Shown here: positions 43,439-51,993 of the stretch, one piece after another
Layout of the letters: each line of letters begins with the position of its first letter
How positions within the stretch are numbered: position 1 is the stretch's first letter
Assembly: GCA_030601845.1 (NCBI GenBank)
Contig: JAUWAY010000003.1
Span: forward strand, 49,846-113,845
Length of the DNA: 64,000 bases
From: Phycisphaerae bacterium
GTDB lineage: Bacteria > Planctomycetota > Phycisphaerae > Sedimentisphaerales > Anaerobacaceae
Reading direction: 5' to 3'
Notes under the pieces: model-generated
What the model was told of the DNA's origin: nothing
Seen by the model: only the letters and a program-made list of their open reading frames with translations
Databases searched by the model: none
Position numbers and translations under genes: made by a program

Positions 43439-43936
43439 ATGAAAAGATTAATTGCATCGTGTTTTGGTCTTGGCCGGCTGCCACTTGCTCCGGGGACGTG
43501 TGGCTCGCTGCCGCCGGTGATTGTCTTTGCCCTGATGTGCCACTTCGACATATCGGCCCTTTTAATATCAATCGTAATGGCAGCTCTGGCTCTGGCTGGG
43601 TCTATTGTTTGTATAAAATTTGCACCTGCTGTAATCGCAGCGACCGGCAAAGCCGACCCACGGGAAGTTGTTGCCGACGAATTTGCCGGCCAGGCGGTGG
43701 TGTTTTTACCCATTTCATTCTTTAGTGTAGGGACGCTTTCAACCTGTCAAATTTGGGGTACTGCGGCACTTGGCTTTTTACTTTTTAGATTATTTGACAT
43801 CTCCAAGCCCTGGCCATTAAGAAGGTTAGAAAAATTACCGGCAGAATGGGGGGTATTGTGCGATGATTTATTGGCGGGGGTGTATGCTGGGATAGTCCTG
43901 CTGGTTTGCATCAGGTTGTGGATTGCCGGTATTTAG
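43439..43936 (+). CDS. pgpA: phosphatidylglycerophosphatase A
   Basis: Membrane phosphatase making phosphatidylglycerol. The 165 residues have SCFGLGRLPLAPGTCGSLP, DPREVVADEFAGQAVVFLP and FRLFDISKPWPLRRLEKLP with WGVLCDDLLAGVYAG, all conserved PgpA segments, plus four hydrophobic helices. The next gene starts 14 bases downstream, so it is probably in one transcript with the kinase-like membrane protein. cdsA (51115) supplies an earlier step of the same pathway. Confidence 0.94.
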   Translation: MKRLIASCFGLGRLPLAPGTCGSLPPVIVFALMCHFDISALLISIVMAALALAGSIVCIKFAPAVIAATGKADPREVVADEFAGQAVVFLPISFFSVGTLSTCQIWGTAALGFLLFRLFDISKPWPLRRLEKLPAEWGVLCDDLLAGVYAGIVLLVCIRLWIAGI

Positions 43937-43950
43937 GTTAGGAAACAATA

Positions 43951-46452
43951 ATGACGGTGGAATATTCAGTTGAGATTTGTAGGGAGCTTGAGGAGAAGTT
44001 TCGTGGTGCCTGCTTACATCGGCCGATGCGAATTAGACGTTATGATGCGGGCGCCGAATTAGTTTATGATGTTAGGGGTCTTGAGCCGGCAAATACGGGG
44101 CGGGTGCATCTGGTTGTTGAGAAGTTTGTCGGTGGCGGCTTTGCCGGGCAGGTGTACCGGGTAAAGGTGCTGGCGATTGAGGCCGAGAATGGGCCGATAG
44201 CCGGGCTTGAGGTGGGCGGAGTTTATGCGATGAAGATTCTTATCCCACCTTCGAGTTTCTCTCGGCTGTTTCGTAATGTGCTGTATTGGATTGGTTTCCA
44301 GGGGCCATTTCAGCTTCAGGTCAATCCGACGGCGGCAAGGTCCGGGGCGCTCTGGCAGAAATTTATCCGGCGTGGAGCGAAGATTCGATTTGGTGATGAG
44401 AAGGCGGTTGTAGATATTTATGCAACGTTTGTGGATGGCAAACTGGGCAGCTGCGGCGAGTTGAGCGAGTGGGTTGATGGGCGTACCTGGCAGCTTGAGG
44501 TCGATAATTGGCTGGATTTGTTGAAGCGCTGGCGCAGGGGCAGACACGTTGATGCAGAGAGACTTGGTTCGCCGGAGTATCGGTCCAAGCGTGAGTTTAT
44601 GGGTAAACTTGTTGGGCTTCTGCACGATATGGGTGGATATGAATTTGCCAGGCAGTATGAGTGGTCGACGTGCAAGAGTCAGCCGAATTGTCTGAAACGC
44701 CGAGATACTGAAAACAACTCTTCGGCAGGTTTGGTGGCGGTGGATTTCAAGGCAGGGCTTGCGCTTTTGCCGTTTTTGCCGATGAGTCCGGGGGATTTCA
44801 AGCTGATAGCGAAGGGGCTTATGCGGGGCAGTCTGGTGCAGTTCGACAGGGGCGATATAAACAAGCTCCAGCGGTTTGTGGATTCACACAGCGATGAGTT
44901 TGCCGATATGGGCCGGATGCTGGAGGAGTTGAAAGCGGCTGATGGGGTGTATCGCGATTCGGTTCCGGATATTACGCAAAATCACATACGGCTGCTCTAC
45001 AGCCGAAAACTGTGGTCAACGATGTTAGACAGTGCGGTAACCGGCTGGAAAGTAAAGAATCTTATCGACGAAGAGCACGAGCGGAAGCTCCGAAGCAATA
45101 ATTTTTTAACAATATTATATCTTTTAATGGGAGGGTTCCCATTTTTAGGTACCATCCTGCGGCGCGCCTGGGGGCGAATAGACTGGCGAAACCATTACAG
45201 GAGAATCTTGACGGAACAGGGTTACCTTTGGCGGTCTATTCAGGCGAGGATTGCTGAAAAAGTTATCGTCTGGCACAGAGCGGGCAGGGTCAGTCCGGAA
45301 CGAGCGCTAAGATTACAAGAGCAGCTCTGGCGTTTTCTATGCCATATACCTGTGTCTATCTTACCTGCAGGTCTTCACAGATTTCTGACCGACTGGGCGT
45401 TTTTCAAGGATAAGCTTCACTACATCTTCGTTCGGCCTATAAAGCTCTATTTTAGTGCCAAACTTCGCGAGCAGTGGCTGCGCGATATGGTCACAGAGGG
45501 TAAGAGCAAGCATATTTTAACCAACCAGGATGCGAAGACAATCCTTGGTCAACTCAATGAACGCTATGTTCAACGTTATTTAATCAGCCTTGTTGTGCAC
45601 CTCTTGACGCTACCAATTACTCAGATTGTATCGGGCATTCATATTCTTATATGGAACATGATTCATCCCGAAGCAACACCCGTTGAGCGAGCCGCCATGT
45701 CCCTGGCGATAGCAGCCATCTATCAGGTCATTCCGATCTCTCCCGGCTCGCTTGCCAGAGGTCTCTGGGCGGTGGGCATAGCCATTTATGATCGAAGCTT
45801 CAAAGACTACAACATCGCTGTGTTTCTGAGCTTCTTCAAGTACATTGGCTATTTGGCGTTTCCGATTCAGATGGCGCAACACTATCCTGCGTTGGCGAGG
45901 TTTATGGCGGCACACTGGGCTACCGAAGCGGTACACATCGTTCCGGTGTTTGGTGAAAGAGGCGCATTGCTGGAGCACTGGGTGTTTCGCCTGTTCTATA
46001 ACTGGCCTTTGACGATACGGCGTCGGATGCGAAGGCGGGCTGAACTTCGAGCACAGATGAAGCCGCGATATTGGCACGTTGGCTTGTGTGCTGTTGCTGC
46101 GGCCGGAATATCTGGCTTGGTGAATTTTGCTTATTTTAGAAATTTGGGGCAGCTGCCAAGTTTAAGGGATATTTGGTGGCTTGCAGTGATTGTACCGCTG
46201 ATTTGCGGTGTGGCCGTAACTTTAGGCTGCAGCGGGGCAGCATTGTGGAAACGTATAGTCGCTGCGGCTGTTTGTGGCGTCATAGTTGGCGTGCTTTACG
46301 CGGCGGTATCTGCGATGCTGGGATATGATGGCTGGATTGCAGCCGGTGAGGTTCTAACAGGTTGTATGTGGCGGGTATTTGTTTTTGCTGCTCTATCAAC
46401 CATTGGAGCGATAATTACGGAGCTGAAGCTGCCTGACCCGGATTTGAAGTAA
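43951..46452 (+). CDS. large kinase-like membrane protein of unknown function
   Basis: An 833-residue protein I cannot assign to a family. Residues 55-97 look like the N-lobe of a protein kinase-like fold: a glycine-rich loop EKFVGGGFAGQVYRVKV and a lysine in VYAMKILIP. LVGLLHDMGGYEFAR (about 225) and LVAVDFKAGLALLPF (about 262) may replace the catalytic loop and metal-binding motif, but no clear HRD or DFG is present. After about residue 530 come several membrane helices (LISLVVHLLTLPITQIVSGI, AMSLAIAAIYQVIPISPG, and four near the C-terminus). Directly downstream of pgpA, which hints at a role in lipids or the envelope. Confidence 0.6.
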   Translation: MTVEYSVEICRELEEKFRGACLHRPMRIRRYDAGAELVYDVRGLEPANTGRVHLVVEKFVGGGFAGQVYRVKVLAIEAENGPIAGLEVGGVYAMKILIPPSSFSRLFRNVLYWIGFQGPFQLQVNPTAARSGALWQKFIRRGAKIRFGDEKAVVDIYATFVDGKLGSCGELSEWVDGRTWQLEVDNWLDLLKRWRRGRHVDAERLGSPEYRSKREFMGKLVGLLHDMGGYEFARQYEWSTCKSQPNCLKRRDTENNSSAGLVAVDFKAGLALLPFLPMSPGDFKLIAKGLMRGSLVQFDRGDINKLQRFVDSHSDEFADMGRMLEELKAADGVYRDSVPDITQNHIRLLYSRKLWSTMLDSAVTGWKVKNLIDEEHERKLRSNNFLTILYLLMGGFPFLGTILRRAWGRIDWRNHYRRILTEQGYLWRSIQARIAEKVIVWHRAGRVSPERALRLQEQLWRFLCHIPVSILPAGLHRFLTDWAFFKDKLHYIFVRPIKLYFSAKLREQWLRDMVTEGKSKHILTNQDAKTILGQLNERYVQRYLISLVVHLLTLPITQIVSGIHILIWNMIHPEATPVERAAMSLAIAAIYQVIPISPGSLARGLWAVGIAIYDRSFKDYNIAVFLSFFKYIGYLAFPIQMAQHYPALARFMAAHWATEAVHIVPVFGERGALLEHWVFRLFYNWPLTIRRRMRRRAELRAQMKPRYWHVGLCAVAAAGISGLVNFAYFRNLGQLPSLRDIWWLAVIVPLICGVAVTLGCSGAALWKRIVAAAVCGVIVGVLYAAVSAMLGYDGWIAAGEVLTGCMWRVFVFAALSTIGAIITELKLPDPDLK

Positions 46453-46686
46453 ACGTGGCTTGTTTGGTGGCTGTTGCCGCCCAAAAAATCCAGAGCAAGA
46501 CTTCGCAGGCCAAAAAAACTTTAAGTTTTTCGCCATTTATTGTTGTATTTTAGCAGCTTTTGTGGCAGTTTATCTCTTGCCAAGGGGCAGAATTTGTGCA
46601 AAAATTACTGTATAATCAAAATGTTTTCGGTCAGATTCGTGTGTCAATTTGTGTCAATGGATTGATGTAGAAGTGGGGAGTCGAAA

Positions 46687-48111
46687 ATGAAAACGGAAGT
46701 CATACCCTCAAAACTAATCAAGATGGCAAATTATAAGTACTCTCGAAAGATACTCACAAAGAAAATCGACAATTACATCTATAAAAATCTGGTCAACGAT
46801 GATTCAGAGGATTTGCAACAAGTGCGGTTAAAAAAATACCAGTTCCTATCAGCAATGCTGCACTGTGTGATTAGAAATGTAGATAAAGGGTACATTTCAA
46901 AGGAAGTTACAAGAAAAATCATCGATGTGTTGGTTCAAAATAATCTTATGGAGGGAGACCAAAGTTACAAGCAGGCCGTTGAAAAATTCAGAGAAAAATA
47001 TGGCGAACCGCCACCAAGTTTTATCGTCTTCTCTCCTACTCAAAAATGCAACTTAAACTGCATCGGCTGTTATGCCAGTTCAACACCAAAAACTGCTGCT
47101 ACAATACCTTATCCTTATGTAGATAGAGTAGTCAGCGAGGTTCACGACTCTTGGGGCAGCAGGTTCATAGCTATCAGCGGCGGCGAACCATTTATGTATA
47201 AAAGTGAAGATAAAACCCTGCTGGATATCTTTGAAAAATACAACGATATGCTTTTCCTTATATACACCAACGGCACCGTTATTAACGAAGAAGTTGCCGA
47301 GCGTCTTGCAAAATCGGCCAATGCCACACCGGCAATTTCGGTTGAAGGTTATGAAAAGGAAACCAACGAAAAAAGAGGTGTTGGCACGCATGAAAAAATA
47401 CTTAAAGCTTTTGAGCATTTAAGACAAGCAGGTGTTCCCTTCGGTATTTCCGTAACAGCAACAAGTAAAAACGTAGATATACTACTAACCGACGAGTTTT
47501 ATGATTTTTACTTTAAGCAGCAAGGGGCCAGTTATATGTGGCAGTTTCAACTGATGCCGATCGGCCGGGGTAAAGACGAGATTGACTCAATGGTTAATCC
47601 CGACAAGAGAGTCCAGCTTTATAGGAAATGGGAGAAACTGCTTAGCGAAAAGAAATATTGTCTGGCCGATTTCTGGAATAGCGGTGTGCTCACCAGAGGC
47701 TGTATCGCCTACGGCAGAAGCGGCGGGTACTTCTACATCGACTGGTACGGCAACGTAACGCCCTGCGCATTTATTCCTTACTACGTTGATAATATTTATG
47801 ATTTATATAACAACGGGAAAACGCTATCTGATGCAATGTTCTCTGATTTTATGAAAAATGGCCGAAAATGGCAAAAAGAATACGGCTTTGACAACTGGAA
47901 AAAACCAAAGAACTGGCTGATGCCCTGTTCCATAAGAGACCATTACGAAATCTTCAGAAATTCAGTTTTGCCAAAAGGTGCAAAACCCGAAGACGAAAAA
48001 GCCAAAGAGGCTTTGGAGTCTGACGAATATTTCGAGGTGCTGAGAAAGTATGACGAAGAACTACAGGGTTTAACTGAAAAAATCTGGGAAGCTGAGTATT
48101 TAAATGTATAG
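46687..48111 (+). CDS. radical SAM protein with auxiliary-cluster-like C-terminus
   Basis: A 474-residue radical SAM enzyme. The cluster motif is CNLNCIGCYA (about residue 122), followed by FIAISGGEPFMY and the barrel. The C-terminal part has cysteines in TRGCIAYG, GNVTPCAFIPYY and LMPCSIRDHY, which suggests a SPASM-like auxiliary cluster as in peptide- or protein-modifying enzymes. About 110 N-terminal residues come before the barrel. No short precursor peptide gene is seen nearby; the next gene encodes a small membrane protein. Substrate unknown. Confidence 0.88.
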   Translation: MKTEVIPSKLIKMANYKYSRKILTKKIDNYIYKNLVNDDSEDLQQVRLKKYQFLSAMLHCVIRNVDKGYISKEVTRKIIDVLVQNNLMEGDQSYKQAVEKFREKYGEPPPSFIVFSPTQKCNLNCIGCYASSTPKTAATIPYPYVDRVVSEVHDSWGSRFIAISGGEPFMYKSEDKTLLDIFEKYNDMLFLIYTNGTVINEEVAERLAKSANATPAISVEGYEKETNEKRGVGTHEKILKAFEHLRQAGVPFGISVTATSKNVDILLTDEFYDFYFKQQGASYMWQFQLMPIGRGKDEIDSMVNPDKRVQLYRKWEKLLSEKKYCLADFWNSGVLTRGCIAYGRSGGYFYIDWYGNVTPCAFIPYYVDNIYDLYNNGKTLSDAMFSDFMKNGRKWQKEYGFDNWKKPKNWLMPCSIRDHYEIFRNSVLPKGAKPEDEKAKEALESDEYFEVLRKYDEELQGLTEKIWEAEYLNV

Positions 48112-48210
48112 TCTTGCCATCTTGCGATTTATTACAGCGGGTTATGCCCATTGAAGACGATTGATGTGGTGCCGCATTGAAAGTGCGGCTGCAGGAGAAA
48201 GGATATTACA

Positions 48211-48690
48211 ATGGCTATCGAAGCACCAATAAGTAAGTTCAAAAAAAACAATTTTAAGATTGGCATCGCTGGTTGTATTATTGTTGCAGTCATTTTTGCT
48301 TATGACGGCTACTTAAGCAAATATGAATGGTCACTTCGTCGCAGTTTCTACGAAGAACACGTCAAAGATGGCAAGCCGGACGATGATATGGTGTTCAATC
48401 AGAAGTCTCCTTTTGTTCTTGTTGCCCTTGCTGCTGTTCTAACAGTCTGGTTCTGGGCTATCAAAGATAAAAAACTTCTGGCCGACGAAAACGAACTTAT
48501 CATAGGCGCCAAAGAGAAGATTGCTTATGATTCCATCCAGAAAATAGATAAAAGCTACTTCGATAAGAAGGGCTTCTTTATAATCACATACAAAGATAAA
48601 ACCGGCAGTGAAGTCAATCGCAAGCTCAGCGATAGGAAATACGATAATTTAGCAGCTATTTTGGAACATCTGGTGGCAAAAATCAGTTGA
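48211..48690 (+). CDS. membrane protein of unknown function
   Basis: A 159-residue protein with two membrane helices (IGIAGCIIVAVIFAYDGYL and PFVLVALAAVLTVWFWAI) and a C-terminal PH-like domain pattern (LLADENELIIGAKEKIAYDS, IQKIDKSYFDKKGFFIITYK). An AGGAGAAAGGA precedes the ATG. It follows the radical SAM gene by 100 bases on the same strand, but a functional link is only a guess. Confidence 0.75.
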   Translation: MAIEAPISKFKKNNFKIGIAGCIIVAVIFAYDGYLSKYEWSLRRSFYEEHVKDGKPDDDMVFNQKSPFVLVALAAVLTVWFWAIKDKKLLADENELIIGAKEKIAYDSIQKIDKSYFDKKGFFIITYKDKTGSEVNRKLSDRKYDNLAAILEHLVAKIS

Positions 48691-48724
48691 AATTATCGAA
48701 ATAAAATGTAAAATTTAATTAGTT

Positions 48725-48760
48725 AACCGCAATAGATTACTTTGGTAAGCTGTTGCGGTT
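48725..48760 (+). other. stem-loop upstream of purA
   Basis: AACCGCAA and TTGCGGTT form an eight-base stem around a 20-base loop, followed by TATCTTTG. It could be a weak terminator for the upstream gene or a leader structure of purA. No known riboswitch pattern is apparent. Confidence 0.4.
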
Positions 48761-48794
48761 TATCTTTGTGAGTATTTTTAAGAGGCAAACGCAA

Positions 48795-50069
48795 ATGAAT
48801 TGTTGTATTGTCGGATTACAGTGGGGCGACGAAGGCAAAGGCAAGATTGTTGACATTCTTGCTGAGCACAGTGATATCGTCGTGCGGTACAGCGGCGGCG
48901 CCAACGCCGGCCACACCGTTGTCGTAGGCGACAGCAGGTTTGCCTTGCACATTCTGCCCAGCGGAGCGATTCGGCCAAATACTGTCTGCGTAATCGCAAG
49001 CGCAGTGGTTGTTGACCCGGACGTCTTGATAAAAGGAATTCAGACACTTGCCCAAAAAAATATTACACTAACAAAACGCCTCTTTATCAGCGAAAACGCC
49101 CACATCGTCCTGGATTACCACAAAAAAGAGGACCAATTACGCGAAGAGGCCCTTGGCAAAAACAAACTCGGCACCACTATTCGAGGCATCGGCCCATGTT
49201 ATGCAGATAAGGTCGGCAGAAGCTACACCGTCCGTATGGGCGATTTAAGGGACCTCGAAAAACTCAAAGCCAGGCTGCAAACCATCGTGGACTACAAGAA
49301 CAAAATCTTTGCTGCTCTTTATAAGGCCGAGCCAATTAGCGCCGATGAGATCTTCGAAAAGTGTAAATCCTATGCCGACAAGCTTTTGCCCTTTACGATT
49401 GATACCACTGAATTTCTGCACAAAGCAATCGCCGGTGGAAAATCTATTCTCTTTGAAGGCGCTCAGGGCACACTGTTGGACCTAGACCACGGTACATTTC
49501 CGTTTGTGACCAGTTCAAACTCAAGCGCACTGGGTATGCCGGCCGGCTGCGGTGTGCCGGCCAAAATGGTTGATAAACTCATTGGTGTGGCAAAGGCCTA
49601 CACAACAAGAGTCGGTGCCGGTCCCTTTCCTACCGAGCAGGACAACGAAATCGGCCAATATATCCGTGACAAAGGGCAGGAATACGGCACCACAACCGGC
49701 CGGCCCCGTCGATGCGGCTGGTTTGATGCCGTTGCCGTATCATACGCGGTAACTATTGGCGCTATCGATTGCATAGCATTGATGCACCTCGACACTTTGA
49801 CCGGCTTAAAAGAGATAAAAATCGCCACGGCATATGAAATCAACGGAAAGCAAACTTCCTTCTTCCCCGCAAACACAACCAGACTCTCAAAGGCCGAGTG
49901 CATTTATGAAACTGTCTCCGGCTGGGAAGAGGACATAACCACAGTAAGCAATTTTGACGATTTGCCTTTGAACGCTCAAAATTATATCTGCCGAATCGAA
50001 GAGAATACCGGTAAACCAATCACAATCATCGGAGTCGGACCGGAACGAAATCAAACTATATTTAGGTGA
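48795..50069 (+). CDS. purA: adenylosuccinate synthetase
   Basis: GTP-dependent ligation of IMP and aspartate, first committed step to AMP. The 424-residue protein starts NCCIVGLQWGDEGKGKIVD, the diagnostic P-loop, and contains YSGGANAGHTVV, GTTIRGIGPCYADKVGR, LFEGAQGTLLDLDHGTFPFV and TTGRPRRCGWFDAV. ATG 48795 begins exactly at the conserved start. Secure. Confidence 0.98.
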   Translation: MNCCIVGLQWGDEGKGKIVDILAEHSDIVVRYSGGANAGHTVVVGDSRFALHILPSGAIRPNTVCVIASAVVVDPDVLIKGIQTLAQKNITLTKRLFISENAHIVLDYHKKEDQLREEALGKNKLGTTIRGIGPCYADKVGRSYTVRMGDLRDLEKLKARLQTIVDYKNKIFAALYKAEPISADEIFEKCKSYADKLLPFTIDTTEFLHKAIAGGKSILFEGAQGTLLDLDHGTFPFVTSSNSSALGMPAGCGVPAKMVDKLIGVAKAYTTRVGAGPFPTEQDNEIGQYIRDKGQEYGTTTGRPRRCGWFDAVAVSYAVTIGAIDCIALMHLDTLTGLKEIKIATAYEINGKQTSFFPANTTRLSKAECIYETVSGWEEDITTVSNFDDLPLNAQNYICRIEENTGKPITIIGVGPERNQTIFR

Positions 50070-50071
50070 TA

Positions 50072-50232
50072 AAGTGAACTAAAGTGCCTAAAGTGAGCTA
50101 AAGTGCCTAAAGTGTTTGTCATTGCGAGCGAAGCGAAGCAATCTCAAACCTGAGCAAGGAGATTGCCACATCGCTGCGCTGCTCGCAATGACACTTCGTG
50201 TCACTTTAGACACTCTAAACTTTAGCTCACTG
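50072..50232. repeat. TAAAGTG repeats flanking a GTCATTGCGAGCG hairpin element
   Basis: Units of 9-10 bases around CTAAAGTGCC fill 50072-50113. A complete GTCATTGCGAGCGAAGCGAAG element follows and faces its own reverse (GATTGCCACATCGCTGCGCT, then GCTCGCAATGACAC), and CACTTTAGACACT units close the block to 50232. The whole is a large imperfect inverted repeat between purA and uppS. Confidence 0.75.
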
Positions 50233-50245
50233 CCTTTTTATAGCT

Positions 50246-51010
50246 ATGGAAAGCTTCGAAGAAAAAATAAAGAACACCGCCAAACGGCTCGGCCTGAACC
50301 CCGAGCATATCCCTCGCCATATCGCCATAATTATGGATGGCAACGGCCGCTGGGCGCAGAAAAAAGGTCTGCCACGTGTGGCGGGACATCGTCAGGGTGG
50401 AAAGACAGTTGAAAAAATAGCTCTGCACTGCGTCGACCTCGGTGTCAAATCCCTGACTTTATACTCATTCAGTATAGAGAACTGGAAAAGACCCGAAGAC
50501 GAAGTTAATTCCCTGATGTACCTCTACACTCGATATCTTGTCGAGATTCGTCCTACGCTGATGAAAAACAACGTGAAGCTAATTCACCTCGGCCGATTAG
50601 CTGGACTACCTCCAAGTGTAAAAGCAGAACTTGCAGAAACCATAAGATTGACTGTCGACAATACCGGTATGACACTTGCACTGGCGCTAAACTATGGCGG
50701 TAGAGCCGAAATCATAGATGCGGCCAAAAAAATCGCACAACAATACAAAAGAGGACAACTCTGCCTCAAGAACATTGACGAACAGTGCATAAGCCGGCAT
50801 CTATATACCGCCGGCCTTGACGACCCGGACCTTTTGATACGCACTGCAAACGAAATGAGGATTAGCAACTTCCTGCTCTGGCAAATTTCATACAGCGAAT
50901 TCTATGTTACAAAAACTCTCTGGCCTAATTTCAAAAAGTCGGATTTGGAAAAAGCAATACTCGCTTACGCAAAACGCAACCGACGTTTCGGCACTGTTAA
51001 ATTGAGTTGA
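50246..51010 (+). CDS. uppS: isoprenyl transferase (undecaprenyl diphosphate synthase)
   Basis: Makes the C55 lipid carrier for peptidoglycan by chain extension. The 254 residues include HIAIIMDGNGRWAQKKGLPR (catalytic Asp), GHRQGGKTVEKIALHC, LTLYSFSIENWKRPEDEVN, and the end segment DLLIRTANEMRISNFLLWQ, where the usual RTSGE reads RTANE. It heads the run cdsA, phoH, pgpH, ybeY, corC, recO. Confidence 0.96.
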   Translation: MESFEEKIKNTAKRLGLNPEHIPRHIAIIMDGNGRWAQKKGLPRVAGHRQGGKTVEKIALHCVDLGVKSLTLYSFSIENWKRPEDEVNSLMYLYTRYLVEIRPTLMKNNVKLIHLGRLAGLPPSVKAELAETIRLTVDNTGMTLALALNYGGRAEIIDAAKKIAQQYKRGQLCLKNIDEQCISRHLYTAGLDDPDLLIRTANEMRISNFLLWQISYSEFYVTKTLWPNFKKSDLEKAILAYAKRNRRFGTVKLS

Positions 51011-51106
51011 TGCGTGAATGAGTGGATGAGAATGTATACCTCGCAGTGCGAGGTATACCATCCTACATAACGTATCTGCTCATTTACTCATCAACGCATT
51101 CACGAG
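51011..51106. repeat. perfect 25-base palindrome flanked by heptads
   Basis: GTATACCTCGCA (51034-51045), one base, TGCGAGGTATAC (51047-51058) is a perfect hairpin. On the left, TGCGTGA, ATGAGTG, GATGAGA and on the right TCATTTA, CTCATCA, ACGCATT, CACGAGA are heptads in opposite orientation, so the arms are also roughly inverted. It fills the uppS-cdsA gap. Confidence 0.75.
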
Positions 51107-51114
51107 ATATGACT

Positions 51115-51978
51115 ATGCTTAAATACAGATTGCTTTTTGGCACATTGATGACAGTATTCTTTACCGCTGTCGTCATTTTCGACGGTTGGCTGGATGGCTC
51201 ATTAACCACCTGCCAAACCGATGATAGGACAGTGCAAGGAACAATTCTCTGTATTCTTATTGCCGGATTGATAATCCCGGCTCAACTCGAATTGTCAAAA
51301 CTTGCTGCGGCAAAAAAGCTGAAGATTTTCACCCCCCTTTCAATCATCGCCTCGATTCTTTTTGCAAGCACCTGGTATTGGCAGCAACTCATAGAAACCC
51401 CGCCGCAAATTTGCCTGTTTTTCCTCTCTACGCTTTCGCTGTTGGGGTTGCTTTTATACCAATATTTCTGCTACGGCAGTTCAGGGGTAATTGCCAATTG
51501 TGGAGCAAGTTATTTTTCTATTATTTACCTGGGCCTTTTAAGCGGCTTCGTACTTGCCATCCGGATTGACCTGGGCATCTGGCCACTGCTGATGTTTATC
51601 TTTGTCATAAAGTCTGCTGACATAGGGGCTTACGCAGTGGGGACCCTATTTGGCAAGCACCAATTTTCGCCCGGAATCAGCCCCGGCAAAACCTGGGAAG
51701 GAATGACCGGTGCTGCTGTAGTTGCGATGATAGTTGCTGTTCTATTTGGTGTAATTTGTGATATAATGGTTTGGTGGTTGGCAGCGATATTTGGCCTTTG
51801 TTTTGCCTTTATAGGCCAGTTCGGCGATTTGGTTGAGTCTATGATAAAGCGAGATGCCAAGCAAAAAGATTCGGCAGACAACGTGCCGGGCTTCGGCGGG
51901 ATACTGGATATTATTGATTCACCGCTGCTCGCAGCACCGTTTGCGTATTTGTTTTTTATTCTTTTTGAAGCTGCCTGA
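51115..51978 (+). CDS. cdsA: phosphatidate cytidylyltransferase
   Basis: Integral membrane enzyme making CDP-diacylglycerol. The 287 residues carry many hydrophobic helices and the C-terminal CDP-alcohol signature SPGKTWEGMTGA, then FGDLVESMIKRDAKQKDSAD and PGFGGILDIIDSPLLAAP. The start at 51115 is chosen because upstream codons lie in a palindromic repeat; an ATG six bases earlier is equally possible. Follows uppS as in many bacteria. Confidence 0.94.
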   Translation: MLKYRLLFGTLMTVFFTAVVIFDGWLDGSLTTCQTDDRTVQGTILCILIAGLIIPAQLELSKLAAAKKLKIFTPLSIIASILFASTWYWQQLIETPPQICLFFLSTLSLLGLLLYQYFCYGSSGVIANCGASYFSIIYLGLLSGFVLAIRIDLGIWPLLMFIFVIKSADIGAYAVGTLFGKHQFSPGISPGKTWEGMTGAAVVAMIVAVLFGVICDIMVWWLAAIFGLCFAFIGQFGDLVESMIKRDAKQKDSADNVPGFGGILDIIDSPLLAAPFAYLFFILFEAA

Positions 51979-51993
51979 TAACAGAGGGAAATT

